From contig NZ_JABBGM010000002.1 in the NCBI RefSeq assembly GCF_012927405.1, positions 682,001 through 746,000 on the forward strand: 64,000 nucleotides of DNA, written 5' to 3'. The notes beneath the pieces are model-generated. The model made no database searches. It saw only the letters and a list, made by a program, of their open reading frames with translations, and was not told the origin of the DNA. This DNA is from Novosphingobium olei. Its GTDB lineage: Bacteria > Pseudomonadota > Alphaproteobacteria > Sphingomonadales > Sphingomonadaceae. The translations under genes were made by a program, and so were the position numbers. Within the stretch, counting starts at the first letter, position 1. Each line of letters starts with the position of its first letter. Below, piece after piece: positions 51,892 through 60,807 of this stretch.

Positions 51892-54216
51892 TCAGCGGTT
51901 GCCCGGGGCATCGATGGTCTTGCGGATCCAGTCCGCAAACTTGGCGACCCGCGTGTACCGGCTGGCCACATCGCCCACGCCGCAGACGCCCTTGCTTACC
52001 ACCGCAATGAGCGTTGGAACCTTGCGGTCTGACGCCATTCGGCCGTTTCCAAGGACTGACACGGGGTCGTATGAAACGAGCGGCCCGCCACTGTCTCCAT
52101 AGCAGGCTTGCTGGCCGTTCGAGCCGAAGGCGCAGAGCACCGAATTCCTCCGCTGGTTGTCCGTCAGCTTGGTCTGGTCGGTACAGGCGTCAAGGCTGGC
52201 GAGCTGGAGGGGAGCCTGGTTGAGCTTTAGCGAGCCAGCGCTGTCTTCGGGCTTCGTCCAGCCCCAACCGAAGACCCTGACATTGGCCCCTTGTTCGATC
52301 TTGCGTTCATCGATGCTTTCCGGATCCAGTCGGATCGTCCGCATTTCGCCTGGGACGCCAATCACTTCGGGATGAAGGTCATCTATTCTGAGCAGCGCAA
52401 TGTCATAAGCGACGCGCCGTTGTTCTGGTCCTTGCTTCAGGAAATTGGGGTGGGGGATCGCTTGCAGGATGCGATATCGCTGCCCGCTGGGCTTTGAGAT
52501 GTCGTTTGTGCCCAGACGCACCTTGTACCCTGACGTGGCGATGTCGATGGCGCCATTCTTGTCCAGATGATCGCTCAGGCAGTGTGCCGCCGTCAGGATC
52601 CAGCCCTTTGCGATCAGGCTCCCCCCGCACAGCACCCTGTCTCCACCTGCAAAGGTGCGGCCGGCAACATTTTCCGGGCGCTCGACCAGCGCCTGCCAAG
52701 GCGCGCCGCCGCGTGGCACTGCAATGCCGTTGACGACCCCCAGACATCGGCGGCCATCGTCCGCAGAGTAGGTACGGTCCTCGATCTGGACTTCGAAACG
52801 ACCGCAGTAGGGATGTCTTGCCTGATAGTCTGAGATGACGTCTTCGTCGGTGCCGAAAGTTGCGTCAGCGGCGAGAGGCGCAAGGGTCGGGTTGTCGATC
52901 TGAAACTGGCTGGCGCTGATGCAGGCGTCGCCATAGTCCAGGCGACAAGCCTTGCCGTAAAGCGCAAGCGCCGCGCCAGGATCGCGTTCCGTACCTTCGC
53001 CCCGCGCCGAGAGATCGCCGGCAAGTTTGCAGGACAGACCATCGAATGCGCATCCGTATTGGTAAAGCCGGAGCCGCCGGGCTGCGGGCAGTTTACTTTC
53101 GAGCTCCCAGGAGGACGCCAGAAGCCGGGCAGCGGCCACGCACCACAAGATCCCGTCCGGTCCACATATCCTTTCATACGCAAGCACGGCCTGCGCGGGA
53201 TCGTAGAATGGCGAGTCAGGCTTCTCCGCCATTTCTCCGACCAACTGGCACGCGAATTCCGAGGTGCCGTCCTGACACTGCTTCAACCGGTCGGGGTAAT
53301 TGCGCACGTCACCGGCGAGGATGCACAAGTCCTGGTTGATCTTGCACGCATCGTCATAAAAGTCGGCTGCACTGCGGGCTGCCGGGGCTGTGATCCTGTT
53401 CGTCAGGATGGTCCGCCCGGCATCTACACAGGACTGCGCATCGCCTTGGGCACAGCCATTGGCCAGCGTGGATTGCGCCATTTCGGCATCCGGGGCGCCG
53501 AAGGCGGTGCCGAGTGCCAGATTGCCCAAGGCGCCGCAGAAGCCAGGCTCCGCCCTTCGGCAGCCTTGTATCAACAATTCACGCGCCTGGGCCGGCTCGG
53601 CCTTGGTCCCATTGCCGGTGGCAAGCAGGCTTGCCCAGGTCAGGCATGACCCGCGATCTTTGCGGCGGCAGGTTTGATAGGCGAGGGCAGCAGCTCGCGG
53701 AGGGTCGGCTCCAATGCCGGTTCCATCGATCAACGCGCGGGCAAAGAGGCCGCACTGTTCCAATATGCCAAGATTGCACGCCTGTTCTCGCGCCAATGTC
53801 ACCAAAGTGGCACTGTTCGGGGGGGCGTCCTTTTCCCCAAAGCTGCCGCCGGTTTCCATCGAGCCGAGTTCGATGGCCCTGATGCAATCGCGCCCGCGCC
53901 CCAGGTTGCAGGCCTTGAAATAAAGCGCGCTGGCAGCACCCGGCGAATAAAGTTCATGGCCGAGCCTGAGCTGGGCCTTGTTTTCGAAGCGTCGCGCAAG
54001 ATATTCGCAATCGTCGGCGTCGCCCGCGCGGCAGCCGCTGTCATCAGGCTTCAGCACCGTTACCGATCGCCGGATGGTCGGGCCGTCTTCGCCGCCGATC
54101 CTGAGCGATCGCAAGATCACGATCTTGTGGTCCGGACCCCGCGCGAAAGCCGGCGCCTGCCCAAGCAGGCTTGTCACGATCAAGGCTGCAAGCAAGACGG
54201 TGGCGCGAACGCTCAT
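51892..54216 (-). CDS. Secreted trypsin-like serine protease with Cys-rich Sel1/Hcp-like repeats
   Basis: The 774-residue protein has a signal peptide (LLAALIVTSLLGQAPAFA). About 440 residues of helical repeats follow, each with paired Cys (ACNLGRGRDCIRA, ACNLGILEQCG, GCRRAEPGFCGALG, GCAQGDAQSCVDAG, ACRLDYGDACISA), like Helicobacter cysteine-rich proteins. A C-terminal S1A protease holds His545 (TAAHCL), Asp605 (YDIALLRI) and Ser709 (GDSGGPL). All triad residues are present, so it is probably active. It acts in the periplasm or outside the cell. Confidence 0.9.
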   Translation of the reverse strand: MSVRATVLLAALIVTSLLGQAPAFARGPDHKIVILRSLRIGGEDGPTIRRSVTVLKPDDSGCRAGDADDCEYLARRFENKAQLRLGHELYSPGAASALYFKACNLGRGRDCIRAIELGSMETGGSFGEKDAPPNSATLVTLAREQACNLGILEQCGLFARALIDGTGIGADPPRAAALAYQTCRRKDRGSCLTWASLLATGNGTKAEPAQARELLIQGCRRAEPGFCGALGNLALGTAFGAPDAEMAQSTLANGCAQGDAQSCVDAGRTILTNRITAPAARSAADFYDDACKINQDLCILAGDVRNYPDRLKQCQDGTSEFACQLVGEMAEKPDSPFYDPAQAVLAYERICGPDGILWCVAAARLLASSWELESKLPAARRLRLYQYGCAFDGLSCKLAGDLSARGEGTERDPGAALALYGKACRLDYGDACISASQFQIDNPTLAPLAADATFGTDEDVISDYQARHPYCGRFEVQIEDRTYSADDGRRCLGVVNGIAVPRGGAPWQALVERPENVAGRTFAGGDRVLCGGSLIAKGWILTAAHCLSDHLDKNGAIDIATSGYKVRLGTNDISKPSGQRYRILQAIPHPNFLKQGPEQRRVAYDIALLRIDDLHPEVIGVPGEMRTIRLDPESIDERKIEQGANVRVFGWGWTKPEDSAGSLKLNQAPLQLASLDACTDQTKLTDNQRRNSVLCAFGSNGQQACYGDSGGPLVSYDPVSVLGNGRMASDRKVPTLIAVVSKGVCGVGDVASRYTRVAKFADWIRKTIDAPGNR

Positions 54217-54377
54217 GAAGAGCTCCGGAACAAACCTAGTTAAGTTGCTTCCATATCATTGTAACGCAACCATCAAAAGCTGTGCCATCACGTGTTCCAG
54301 CCAACCGTTAACCGGCGGTTTGCTTGTCGTTCCATGTTGATCCCGAGTTAAGACCGGCCCTGCATCTGCAGGCCATT

Positions 54378-56960
54378 TCACCCGCGGTTTCCCCCTGAAA
54401 CGAGTGCAATGACGGCTCCTACCGCGAAGAATCCTTGAGGACCTTGCGGACAAGCGAGATAGCGGCTTTCCCAGGCGGGCGCATACTTCTGCTTGTAGAA
54501 GCGCAGGCCTGCGAAGTTGTAGACCCGGCCACCGACATCGTGGACCACCCGGGCAAGGCGGGCCCAGAAAGGGGCCAGTCTGCCGCCCGGAAGCCCCGAA
54601 AGCGGCGCAAGGCCAAGGTTGAACCGAGCGGCACCACTTGAACGAGCATGCTCGATCAGGCTGGTCAGGAGGAAGTCCATCGTCCCTGGAGGCGCATCAG
54701 GCAATTGCCGCATCAGATCGACCGACATCTCGCCGCCGTCACCAGACCGCCAGATGTTGGCAAAGGCGACCGGCTGTTCGTCGCGCAGAACGACCGCGAT
54801 GGCAAAGTGTCGCAAGTAGGAAAGATCGAAGCGGCCGAGGCTGAAGCCTTTCTCCTGCGTCTTATGCTCGTCGAGCCAGATTTCGGAGATCGGACGCAGC
54901 CGGTCCATCCAGTCTTGCACTTCGTCTGGCGAAATGATCCGCAACGTCAGGCCGTCGCGCCGTGCACGCGCGCAGCTGTTGCGCAGGCTTTTCATCCGTG
55001 GGCCGACTAGGGAGAAGCTGCGGGGATCGACGATTGCTTCCTCGCCGTACTTCATGACCGAAAGGCCCAGTTCGACGAGTACCGGCAGAAGTTCCGCGCT
55101 TGCTTGGTAAAAGCATAGCAGGGCGTTGCTCGCATCGGCCAGGCGGCGCAAGTCCCAAACGAGTTGGTGCCAGTGATCGCGTGTGCCGACCGGATCACCC
55201 ATCACCACCCATGTCCTTCCGCGAGGACGGAACATGATGAAGCATTCACCGTCGGTCGAAACCAGGAACCGCTTGTCTCCGGTATGAGCAAGCGCTGCGT
55301 CGCTGCGAGGGCACACGGATGTTGCGCGATCGATGACGGCTTGAGGCAGGTGGGTCTGCCCGCCGATTGCCCGGGGTCTGCTCATCCATTCGCGCATTGC
55401 GAAGGCAAAGATCAGGACGCTGGTTGCGAAGCTCGCCCGGAGCGCGCGCGGTCCATCGCCATAGAGCGCAAAGTGCCACCACAAGTCGGACCGGAACCGA
55501 TCGGCATCGTGAAACATGGCACCGATCGCTGTCGCCGCGATGACGGCCGCCCCAGCGGCGAGCAGCCACGGGAGGTTGTGGGTCGAGAAAGCAGCCTTGC
55601 GTCCGCGATAGAATGCCGGCGCGGCCAACTGCAGGAGCGCGACCATGGCCAGCATGACCATGGCCTCCTCGAAGTCGAGACCCTTTGCCAGCGAGAACAT
55701 CGCGCCGAGCAGGAAAAGCAGGCGAGCCGCGCGAAGGCCGCTGGCAAGCCGCTGTGCCAGGGCTGGAGCAACGAGCAGCAAGCCGGTGCCGACCAGGCTT
55801 GCGGCAAGGTGCGAGGTTTCGATGAAGGGCAGCGGCACCAGGTGCACAAGGTGATGCAAGCGATCATGCTCTGCCGGCACGGCACCTGAAAGGAGCAACA
55901 CGATGCCCCCGGCAAAGCTCATTCCCGCAAAGAACATCGGGCTCAGCGCCAGTGCCAGCCGGCGTGCGGGGGCGGTGGCGCGCATCAGCAGAGCCGACGC
56001 CCAGCTGACGCTCCGCTCGCTTTCGATCGCAGCATTGAGTGACAGCGCAATGCAAAGCGGCAGCAGGTAATAGACCGCACGATAGGCGACGAGGGCACCA
56101 AGGATCGACGCAGTACTTGCGCGCGAACCTATGGTGGCGACGATGACCGCCTCGAACACGCCGAGTCCGCCGGGAACGTGAAGGACGAGGCCCAAGGCGA
56201 TGGCGAGCGCATAGGCCAGTACGAGGCCAGCGAACGAAAGTCCTGCATGCGGAAGCAGGACATAGAGAGCGAGGCTGGCAAATGTTAGATCGGCAACCGA
56301 GACCAGCGCGAGCAGGGCCATGGTCGCCATCGATGGCCACGCGATCAGTTCGATCCTGGCACGCAGCTTTTCCGGCAGGGCGCGGCGGACTCCGAAAATT
56401 AGGGCGGCGAGGAGTGCCAGAACCGCCAGTCCTGCAGCATGGGCCACGCCCGGTTCGAGATCAAAGGTTGGAAGGTGGATCGGCCGGGGAATCGCAAGAA
56501 GCGCAAGCGTGGTGGCGAACGTGACGCCAATCCAGAAGGCGACGCCTGCAATCGCCACGATCCGGGCGATCGTGCGCGTGGGCAAACCTGCCTTGCCATA
56601 AATGCGCAGGCGCGCAGATCCCCCCGTGATCGCCCCGAAGCCCAGCGTGTGGGAAACGGCATAGCTGGTGAAAGCCGCCCGCATGGTGACGCCCACGGGA
56701 ACGCGAACGCCGAGCATCTGCAATGCGAGGCGATCGTAAAACGTGAGCAGGACGTAGCTCGCCGCAGTAAAGAGCACGGCCATAAGCGTGCGGAGCGTGC
56801 CGAGGTCGCGAAACGCAGCCTTGACCTCGTCCACTCTGACGTTCTGGATGGCGTGCTGCGAGAGTACGATCAGCAGCACGAGGGTCGCCAGCATACCGAA
56901 GATGCCGGCGCAACGCCGCCAATCCAGACGTTTCGGAAGTTCGGCGATGGCGGCAGTCAT
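54378..56960 (-). CDS. mprF: Bifunctional phosphatidylglycerol lysyltransferase/flippase MprF
   Basis: The 860-residue protein is predicted from ATG 56960. The N-terminal half (about 10-530) is polytopic and is the flippase part. The C-terminal cytoplasmic domain (about 560-850) has the MprF synthase fold with DGECFIMFRPRGRTWVVMGDPVG and PGTMDFLL. It transfers an amino acid (Lys or Ala) from aminoacyl-tRNA to phosphatidylglycerol and flips it. Its start overlaps the DUF2147 stop (ATGA). Confidence 0.92.
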   Translation of the reverse strand: MTAAIAELPKRLDWRRCAGIFGMLATLVLLIVLSQHAIQNVRVDEVKAAFRDLGTLRTLMAVLFTAASYVLLTFYDRLALQMLGVRVPVGVTMRAAFTSYAVSHTLGFGAITGGSARLRIYGKAGLPTRTIARIVAIAGVAFWIGVTFATTLALLAIPRPIHLPTFDLEPGVAHAAGLAVLALLAALIFGVRRALPEKLRARIELIAWPSMATMALLALVSVADLTFASLALYVLLPHAGLSFAGLVLAYALAIALGLVLHVPGGLGVFEAVIVATIGSRASTASILGALVAYRAVYYLLPLCIALSLNAAIESERSVSWASALLMRATAPARRLALALSPMFFAGMSFAGGIVLLLSGAVPAEHDRLHHLVHLVPLPFIETSHLAASLVGTGLLLVAPALAQRLASGLRAARLLFLLGAMFSLAKGLDFEEAMVMLAMVALLQLAAPAFYRGRKAAFSTHNLPWLLAAGAAVIAATAIGAMFHDADRFRSDLWWHFALYGDGPRALRASFATSVLIFAFAMREWMSRPRAIGGQTHLPQAVIDRATSVCPRSDAALAHTGDKRFLVSTDGECFIMFRPRGRTWVVMGDPVGTRDHWHQLVWDLRRLADASNALLCFYQASAELLPVLVELGLSVMKYGEEAIVDPRSFSLVGPRMKSLRNSCARARRDGLTLRIISPDEVQDWMDRLRPISEIWLDEHKTQEKGFSLGRFDLSYLRHFAIAVVLRDEQPVAFANIWRSGDGGEMSVDLMRQLPDAPPGTMDFLLTSLIEHARSSGAARFNLGLAPLSGLPGGRLAPFWARLARVVHDVGGRVYNFAGLRFYKQKYAPAWESRYLACPQGPQGFFAVGAVIALVSGGNRG

Positions 56961-57379
56961 ATCCGTTGCCAGATTTCGGACTGACACAGGAAACTGCCGA
57001 AGAGACAACCCGCAACCTTGGCGTGATCGCGGTCGATCAGTGTTATGTGTGAGGAAAAGCGGTGGCCGAGGTCGGGGACGAAGACGGTCCCGCTCCAGTG
57101 GTTCTGGCCATCCCGCTTGTACCCCTGGAACAGCGGCAGGCCAATCAGTTGTGTCGTGCCTGCCGCACGTGCATCGGCCACTGCCGTGGCGTTGGCGCTG
57201 GTGATGACACCGCAGAGCGCGCCGCCGCATGGATCGATGCGTATTGCGACAGAGTTGTCATCGTTGTGCCACGAGCCGCACAGCGGATCGCTGCCATTCG
57301 TGGTCAGACTGGCAAGCGCAAGCTGAGGAACCACAAGCAGCGCCATCAAGGCGAGGCCGAGCCGTTTCACCGACATCAT
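56957..57379 (-). CDS. DUF2147 secreted protein
   Basis: The 140-residue protein starts at ATG 57379 with a signal peptide (LALMALLVVPQLALA). The DUF2147 lipocalin-like body reads DPLCGSWHNDDNSVAIRID, LFQGYKRDGQNHWSGTVFVPDLGHRF and GCLFGSFLCQSEIW. Several Cys suggest disulfides. The function is not known. It lies between virJ (10-bp gap) and mprF (ATGA overlap) in one operon, which points to membrane-lipid or cationic-peptide resistance. This is an inference. Confidence 0.85.
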   Translation of the reverse strand: MMSVKRLGLALMALLVVPQLALASLTTNGSDPLCGSWHNDDNSVAIRIDPCGGALCGVITSANATAVADARAAGTTQLIGLPLFQGYKRDGQNHWSGTVFVPDLGHRFSSHITLIDRDHAKVAGCLFGSFLCQSEIWQRI

Positions 57380-57389
57380 GTTAAGGTAC

Positions 57390-58121
57390 TCAATCCATGG
57401 GTTTGGGTGGAAAAAGGGCAGAATCGGCGACTCTTCTGGCGAGCTCGCCATAGTGGCGCAGCATGAGGTGGCCGTCGTCGATGCCGACGATGTTAGCGTT
57501 GGAAAGCTCAGGCTGGCGGCAGAGCGTTTCGCTTTCGCGCAGGCCATAAATGCAGGTGACGGGCAAACCGCGGAGCAGTCGCGCCGTGCGGCGGGGGTCG
57601 CTGTCGGGTCTGCCGAGGTAGGTCAGTCCGCTGGGATTTGCCTGGAAGTAGACATCGGTCCCCGGAACGACGAGCACCACCGACGCGATCTTTGCGCGCA
57701 AGTCGGGAGGAAGGCTGCCGACGCCGGTGCCAAGCACATCCGCACCGAAAGAACTGCCGACAAGAGCGAGCCTGTGCACACCGGGCCGGGCCAGCGCCTG
57801 CCGCATCGCATCGGAAACCAGCGCATCGACATAGGCACGGTCGCGACCGCGGCCGAACAAGCCCGAGGAATTGATTGCGAGCACCGGAAGGCCCCGCTTG
57901 CGCAGCTCTTCCACCGCACCTTCGCCGGCTCCCACGCGCAGGCCCATGTCACCCGACAGAAAGACGACCGCTTCGTCGCCATGTACGGGACCTGCGGGAT
58001 CGAGGTATGCGATCGGTTGTGCGTCGAAGTAACCTCCGACAGCCAGGGTCGACAGCGCCAGCGCCGGGACGGCTGCGATTCCGGCAAGGATCCGGCGGGG
58101 AGGTCTTACGCGCAAAGGCAT
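57390..58121 (-). CDS. virJ: AcvB/VirJ family alpha/beta hydrolase
   Basis: The 243-residue protein has an N-terminal signal or anchor (LAGIAAVPALALSTLAVGG). The VirJ fold shows VVFLSGDMGLRVG, the nucleophile Ser124 in GSSFGAD and a C-terminal DDGHLMLRHYG with the catalytic His. AcvB/VirJ of Agrobacterium and related rhizobial proteins act with LpiA (an MprF) and cleave lysyl-phosphatidylglycerol. The same gene pair here supports that role. It is divergent from the acyl-CoA dehydrogenase. Confidence 0.88.
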   Translation of the reverse strand: MPLRVRPPRRILAGIAAVPALALSTLAVGGYFDAQPIAYLDPAGPVHGDEAVVFLSGDMGLRVGAGEGAVEELRKRGLPVLAINSSGLFGRGRDRAYVDALVSDAMRQALARPGVHRLALVGSSFGADVLGTGVGSLPPDLRAKIASVVLVVPGTDVYFQANPSGLTYLGRPDSDPRRTARLLRGLPVTCIYGLRESETLCRQPELSNANIVGIDDGHLMLRHYGELARRVADSALFPPKPMD

Positions 58122-58353
58122 GCTTCCGGCTTAGAATCCTGATGCCTTCGCGGCAGTGAGGGAGGGATTAAATTCGCGTCATGAAAAATCTTGGAGAGGC
58201 GGACGTTAGGGAATGCTGGAGCCGCGTGACGGCCGGGGCATGCCCTCGGGGTCAGTTGCGTGTCGCCACCTTTCCACGGCGGATTTTCGTGATATTCAAT
58301 GCTCGATTAAACAACGCCGTCCGGTCAGGGACGGTACGAGCAGGAGAGCCGCT

Positions 58354-59553
58354 GTGGACCTGGAATTCAGCCCTGAGGAGATCGCCTTCCGCGACGAAGT
58401 TCGCGCCTTCATTGCCGAGAACTATCCGGCCGAGTTGCGTGGCAAGCAGGATGAAGGCGACGACCTGACCAAGGAGGACTTCCTTTCGTGGCACCGCGTG
58501 CTTGCCAAGAAGGGCTGGATCGCGCCCGCATGGCCGGTCGAATACGGTGGCCCGGGCTGGACCGCGACGCAGCGCTACATCTGGTCGGAAGAAACGGCGC
58601 GCGCAGACTGCATTCGCATCATGCCGTTCGGCATCACCATGGTGGGACCGGTGATTTACACCTTCGGCACACCGGAGCAGAAGGCCCGCTTCCTGCCGGG
58701 CATCCTTTCGGGCGATGACTGGTGGTGCCAGGGTTATTCGGAGCCAGGCGCGGGATCGGACCTAGCTTCGCTGCGCACCCGCGCGGTGCTGAGCGATGAC
58801 GGCACACACTACATCGTCAACGGTCAGAAGACCTGGACGACGATGGCGCAGCATGCGGACTGGGGCTTCTTCCTCGTCCGCACCAATCCTGATGCCAAGC
58901 AGCAGGAAGGCATCAGCTTCCTGCTCATCGACATGAAGACGCCCGGCATCACCGTCCGTCCGATCATCACGCTGGGTGGCGAGCACGAAGTGAACGAGGT
59001 TTTCCTCGAGGATGTGAAGGTCCCGGTCGAAAACCGGATCTATGAAGAGAACAAGGGCTGGACTTGCGCCAAGTTCCTTCTCGCCCACGAACGTGCTGGA
59101 ATTGCCGGTGTGGCCGCATCCAAGCGCGGGATCGAGAAGATCCGCGATATCGCCAGCACCGAGATGGATGGCGACCGACCGCTGCTTTCCAACCCGTTCT
59201 ATCGCCGCAAGGTGGCCGAGCTGGAAATGGATCTTACGGCGCTCGAGTTCACCGAACTGCGCACGCTCGCCAACGAGGCGGCGGGCAGGGACGCCGGGGC
59301 CGCGGCCAACGTGCTGAAGATCAAGGGATCGGAAATCCAGCAGCGGATCACCGAACTCGTGCTCGAGGCAGCGGGCCACTACGGCGCGCCTTATTTCCGT
59401 GGCTTCGGCGAAGGTGACAACGAGCATCCGATCGGACCCGAATGGGCCAATCGTGCCGCGCCGAGCTACTACAACATGCGCAAGACCACGATCTATGGTG
59501 GGTCGAACGAAGTTCAGCGCAACATCATCGCGAAAATGGTCCTCGGCCTCTGA
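58354..59553 (+). CDS. Acyl-CoA dehydrogenase family protein
   Basis: The 399-residue protein is predicted from GTG 58354 with AGGAGA eight bases upstream. Family signatures are WCQGYSEPGAGSDLASLRTRA, GQKTWTTMAQHAD, AHERAGIAG and the C-terminal YYNMRKTTIYGGSNEVQRNIIAKM. It oxidises an acyl-CoA, with FAD passing electrons to ETF. The chain specificity is unknown. It forms a pair with the next gene (42 bp), as in sterol- or aromatic-degradation clusters. Confidence 0.92.
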   Translation: MDLEFSPEEIAFRDEVRAFIAENYPAELRGKQDEGDDLTKEDFLSWHRVLAKKGWIAPAWPVEYGGPGWTATQRYIWSEETARADCIRIMPFGITMVGPVIYTFGTPEQKARFLPGILSGDDWWCQGYSEPGAGSDLASLRTRAVLSDDGTHYIVNGQKTWTTMAQHADWGFFLVRTNPDAKQQEGISFLLIDMKTPGITVRPIITLGGEHEVNEVFLEDVKVPVENRIYEENKGWTCAKFLLAHERAGIAGVAASKRGIEKIRDIASTEMDGDRPLLSNPFYRRKVAELEMDLTALEFTELRTLANEAAGRDAGAAANVLKIKGSEIQQRITELVLEAAGHYGAPYFRGFGEGDNEHPIGPEWANRAAPSYYNMRKTTIYGGSNEVQRNIIAKMVLGL

Positions 59554-59595
59554 GCTGAACGCCAGACACAGAGACCGGACGAGGGGATTACTAGA

Positions 59596-60726
59596 ATGGA
59601 CCTGAGCTTTACCGAAACGCAGGACATGCTGCGCGAAACGCTGGCGCGCTTCCTGGCCGATACGTATGACTTCGAAACCCGCAAGAAGATGCTGGCACGG
59701 CCCGAAGGCCGGGATCCCGGAATCTGGAACGCGCTGGCGACCGAGATGGGAATCCTGTCCGCGCCGTTCGCCGAGGAGCACGGCGGCATGGGCGGCGGCG
59801 CGATCGAGAACATGATCGTGATGGAGGAGCTGGGCAAGGTTATTGCGATCGAGCCCTACCTTCAGACCGTCGTCATCGGCGGCAATGCCCTGAAGTATGC
59901 AGGTGGCGCGCATGCCGACGCGCTTATTCCGCAAATCATCGGCGGCGAAGCGATCTTCGCGTTCGCTTATGCCGAGCCCAAGGGGCGCTACGATCTGGCG
60001 CGCATCGAGACGACCGCGAAGAAGGATGGCGCTGGATATGTGCTCAATGGGCACAAGGCAGTGGTCTATGCAGCCCCGTGGGCCACGCATCTGCTGGTGA
60101 CGGCCCGGACCGGTGGTTCTGGCCCTGATCGTGAGGGCGTCGAGCTGTTTCTGGTCGATGCAAAGGCTGCGGGAATCACTCGTCGTGATTACCCAACCGT
60201 CGATGGCTTCATGGCAAGCGAAGTCTATTTCGAAAACGTCGCCATCGGGGGCGATGCGTTGTTGCCAGGCGGGCTCGACTTGATCGAGCGTCTGGTGGAC
60301 GACGCCACGATGGCGGTTTGCGCTGAAGGCTTGGGCGCCGGTCGCCGGCATCACGAACTGACGCTTGCCTACACGAAGGAGCGCAAGCAGTTCGGTCAGC
60401 CGATCGGCAAGTTCCAGGCGCTGCAATTCCGGCTGGCCGACATGATGGTCGAAGCGGAGCAGATTGAATCCATGGTCCTCATGGGAACACTCAAGCTCGA
60501 CTTGCCGTCAGCCGAGCGCAAGGCGGCTGTCAGCCTTGCCAAGGCCAAGGTGGCGCGTTCGCTGCGATTCATCGGCCAGAACGCGACGCAGACCCACGGT
60601 GGTATCGGCATCACCATGGAACTGGCCGCTGCGCACTACTTCAAGCGCACGACCATGATAGAGGGCCAGTTCGGAAGCCCGGATTATCATCTGGAGCGTT
60701 ACGAAGCGCTGACACTGCCAGCGTGA
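59596..60726 (+). CDS. Acyl-CoA dehydrogenase family protein, divergent partner
   Basis: The 376-residue protein starts at ATG 59596. It follows the acyl-CoA dehydrogenase plan: MGILSAPFAEEHGGMGGGAIEN, YAEPKGRYDLA in place of the usual AMTEP, YTKERKQFGQPIGKFQALQFRLADM and HGGIGITMEL. The weak second motif suggests a heteromeric partner of the preceding protein, as in alpha2beta2 FadE pairs of steroid-degrading bacteria. It is co-transcribed and ends before a terminator. Confidence 0.9.
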   Translation: MDLSFTETQDMLRETLARFLADTYDFETRKKMLARPEGRDPGIWNALATEMGILSAPFAEEHGGMGGGAIENMIVMEELGKVIAIEPYLQTVVIGGNALKYAGGAHADALIPQIIGGEAIFAFAYAEPKGRYDLARIETTAKKDGAGYVLNGHKAVVYAAPWATHLLVTARTGGSGPDREGVELFLVDAKAAGITRRDYPTVDGFMASEVYFENVAIGGDALLPGGLDLIERLVDDATMAVCAEGLGAGRRHHELTLAYTKERKQFGQPIGKFQALQFRLADMMVEAEQIESMVLMGTLKLDLPSAERKAAVSLAKAKVARSLRFIGQNATQTHGGIGITMELAAAHYFKRTTMIEGQFGSPDYHLERYEALTLPA

Positions 60727-60755
60727 CCGCTTGGGGCAGTAATTTCAGGTAACTG

Positions 60756-60791
60756 GCGGGCGGGGGCGTAAGCTCCTGCCCGCTATTTCAT
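60756..60791 (+). terminator. Terminator after the acyl-CoA dehydrogenase pair
   Basis: GCGGGCGGGGGC (60756-60767) pairs with GCTCCTGCCCGC (60772-60783) around GTAA, a 12-bp stem with G-T pairs, then TATTTCATTT. Confidence 0.8.
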
Positions 60792-60807
60792 TTGTGAGGG
60801 AGGATGG

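Noticed and set aside
58762..60426. 554-codon minus frame over both acyl-CoA dehydrogenases
   Set aside because: It is antisense to recognised genes; no domain is recognisable.
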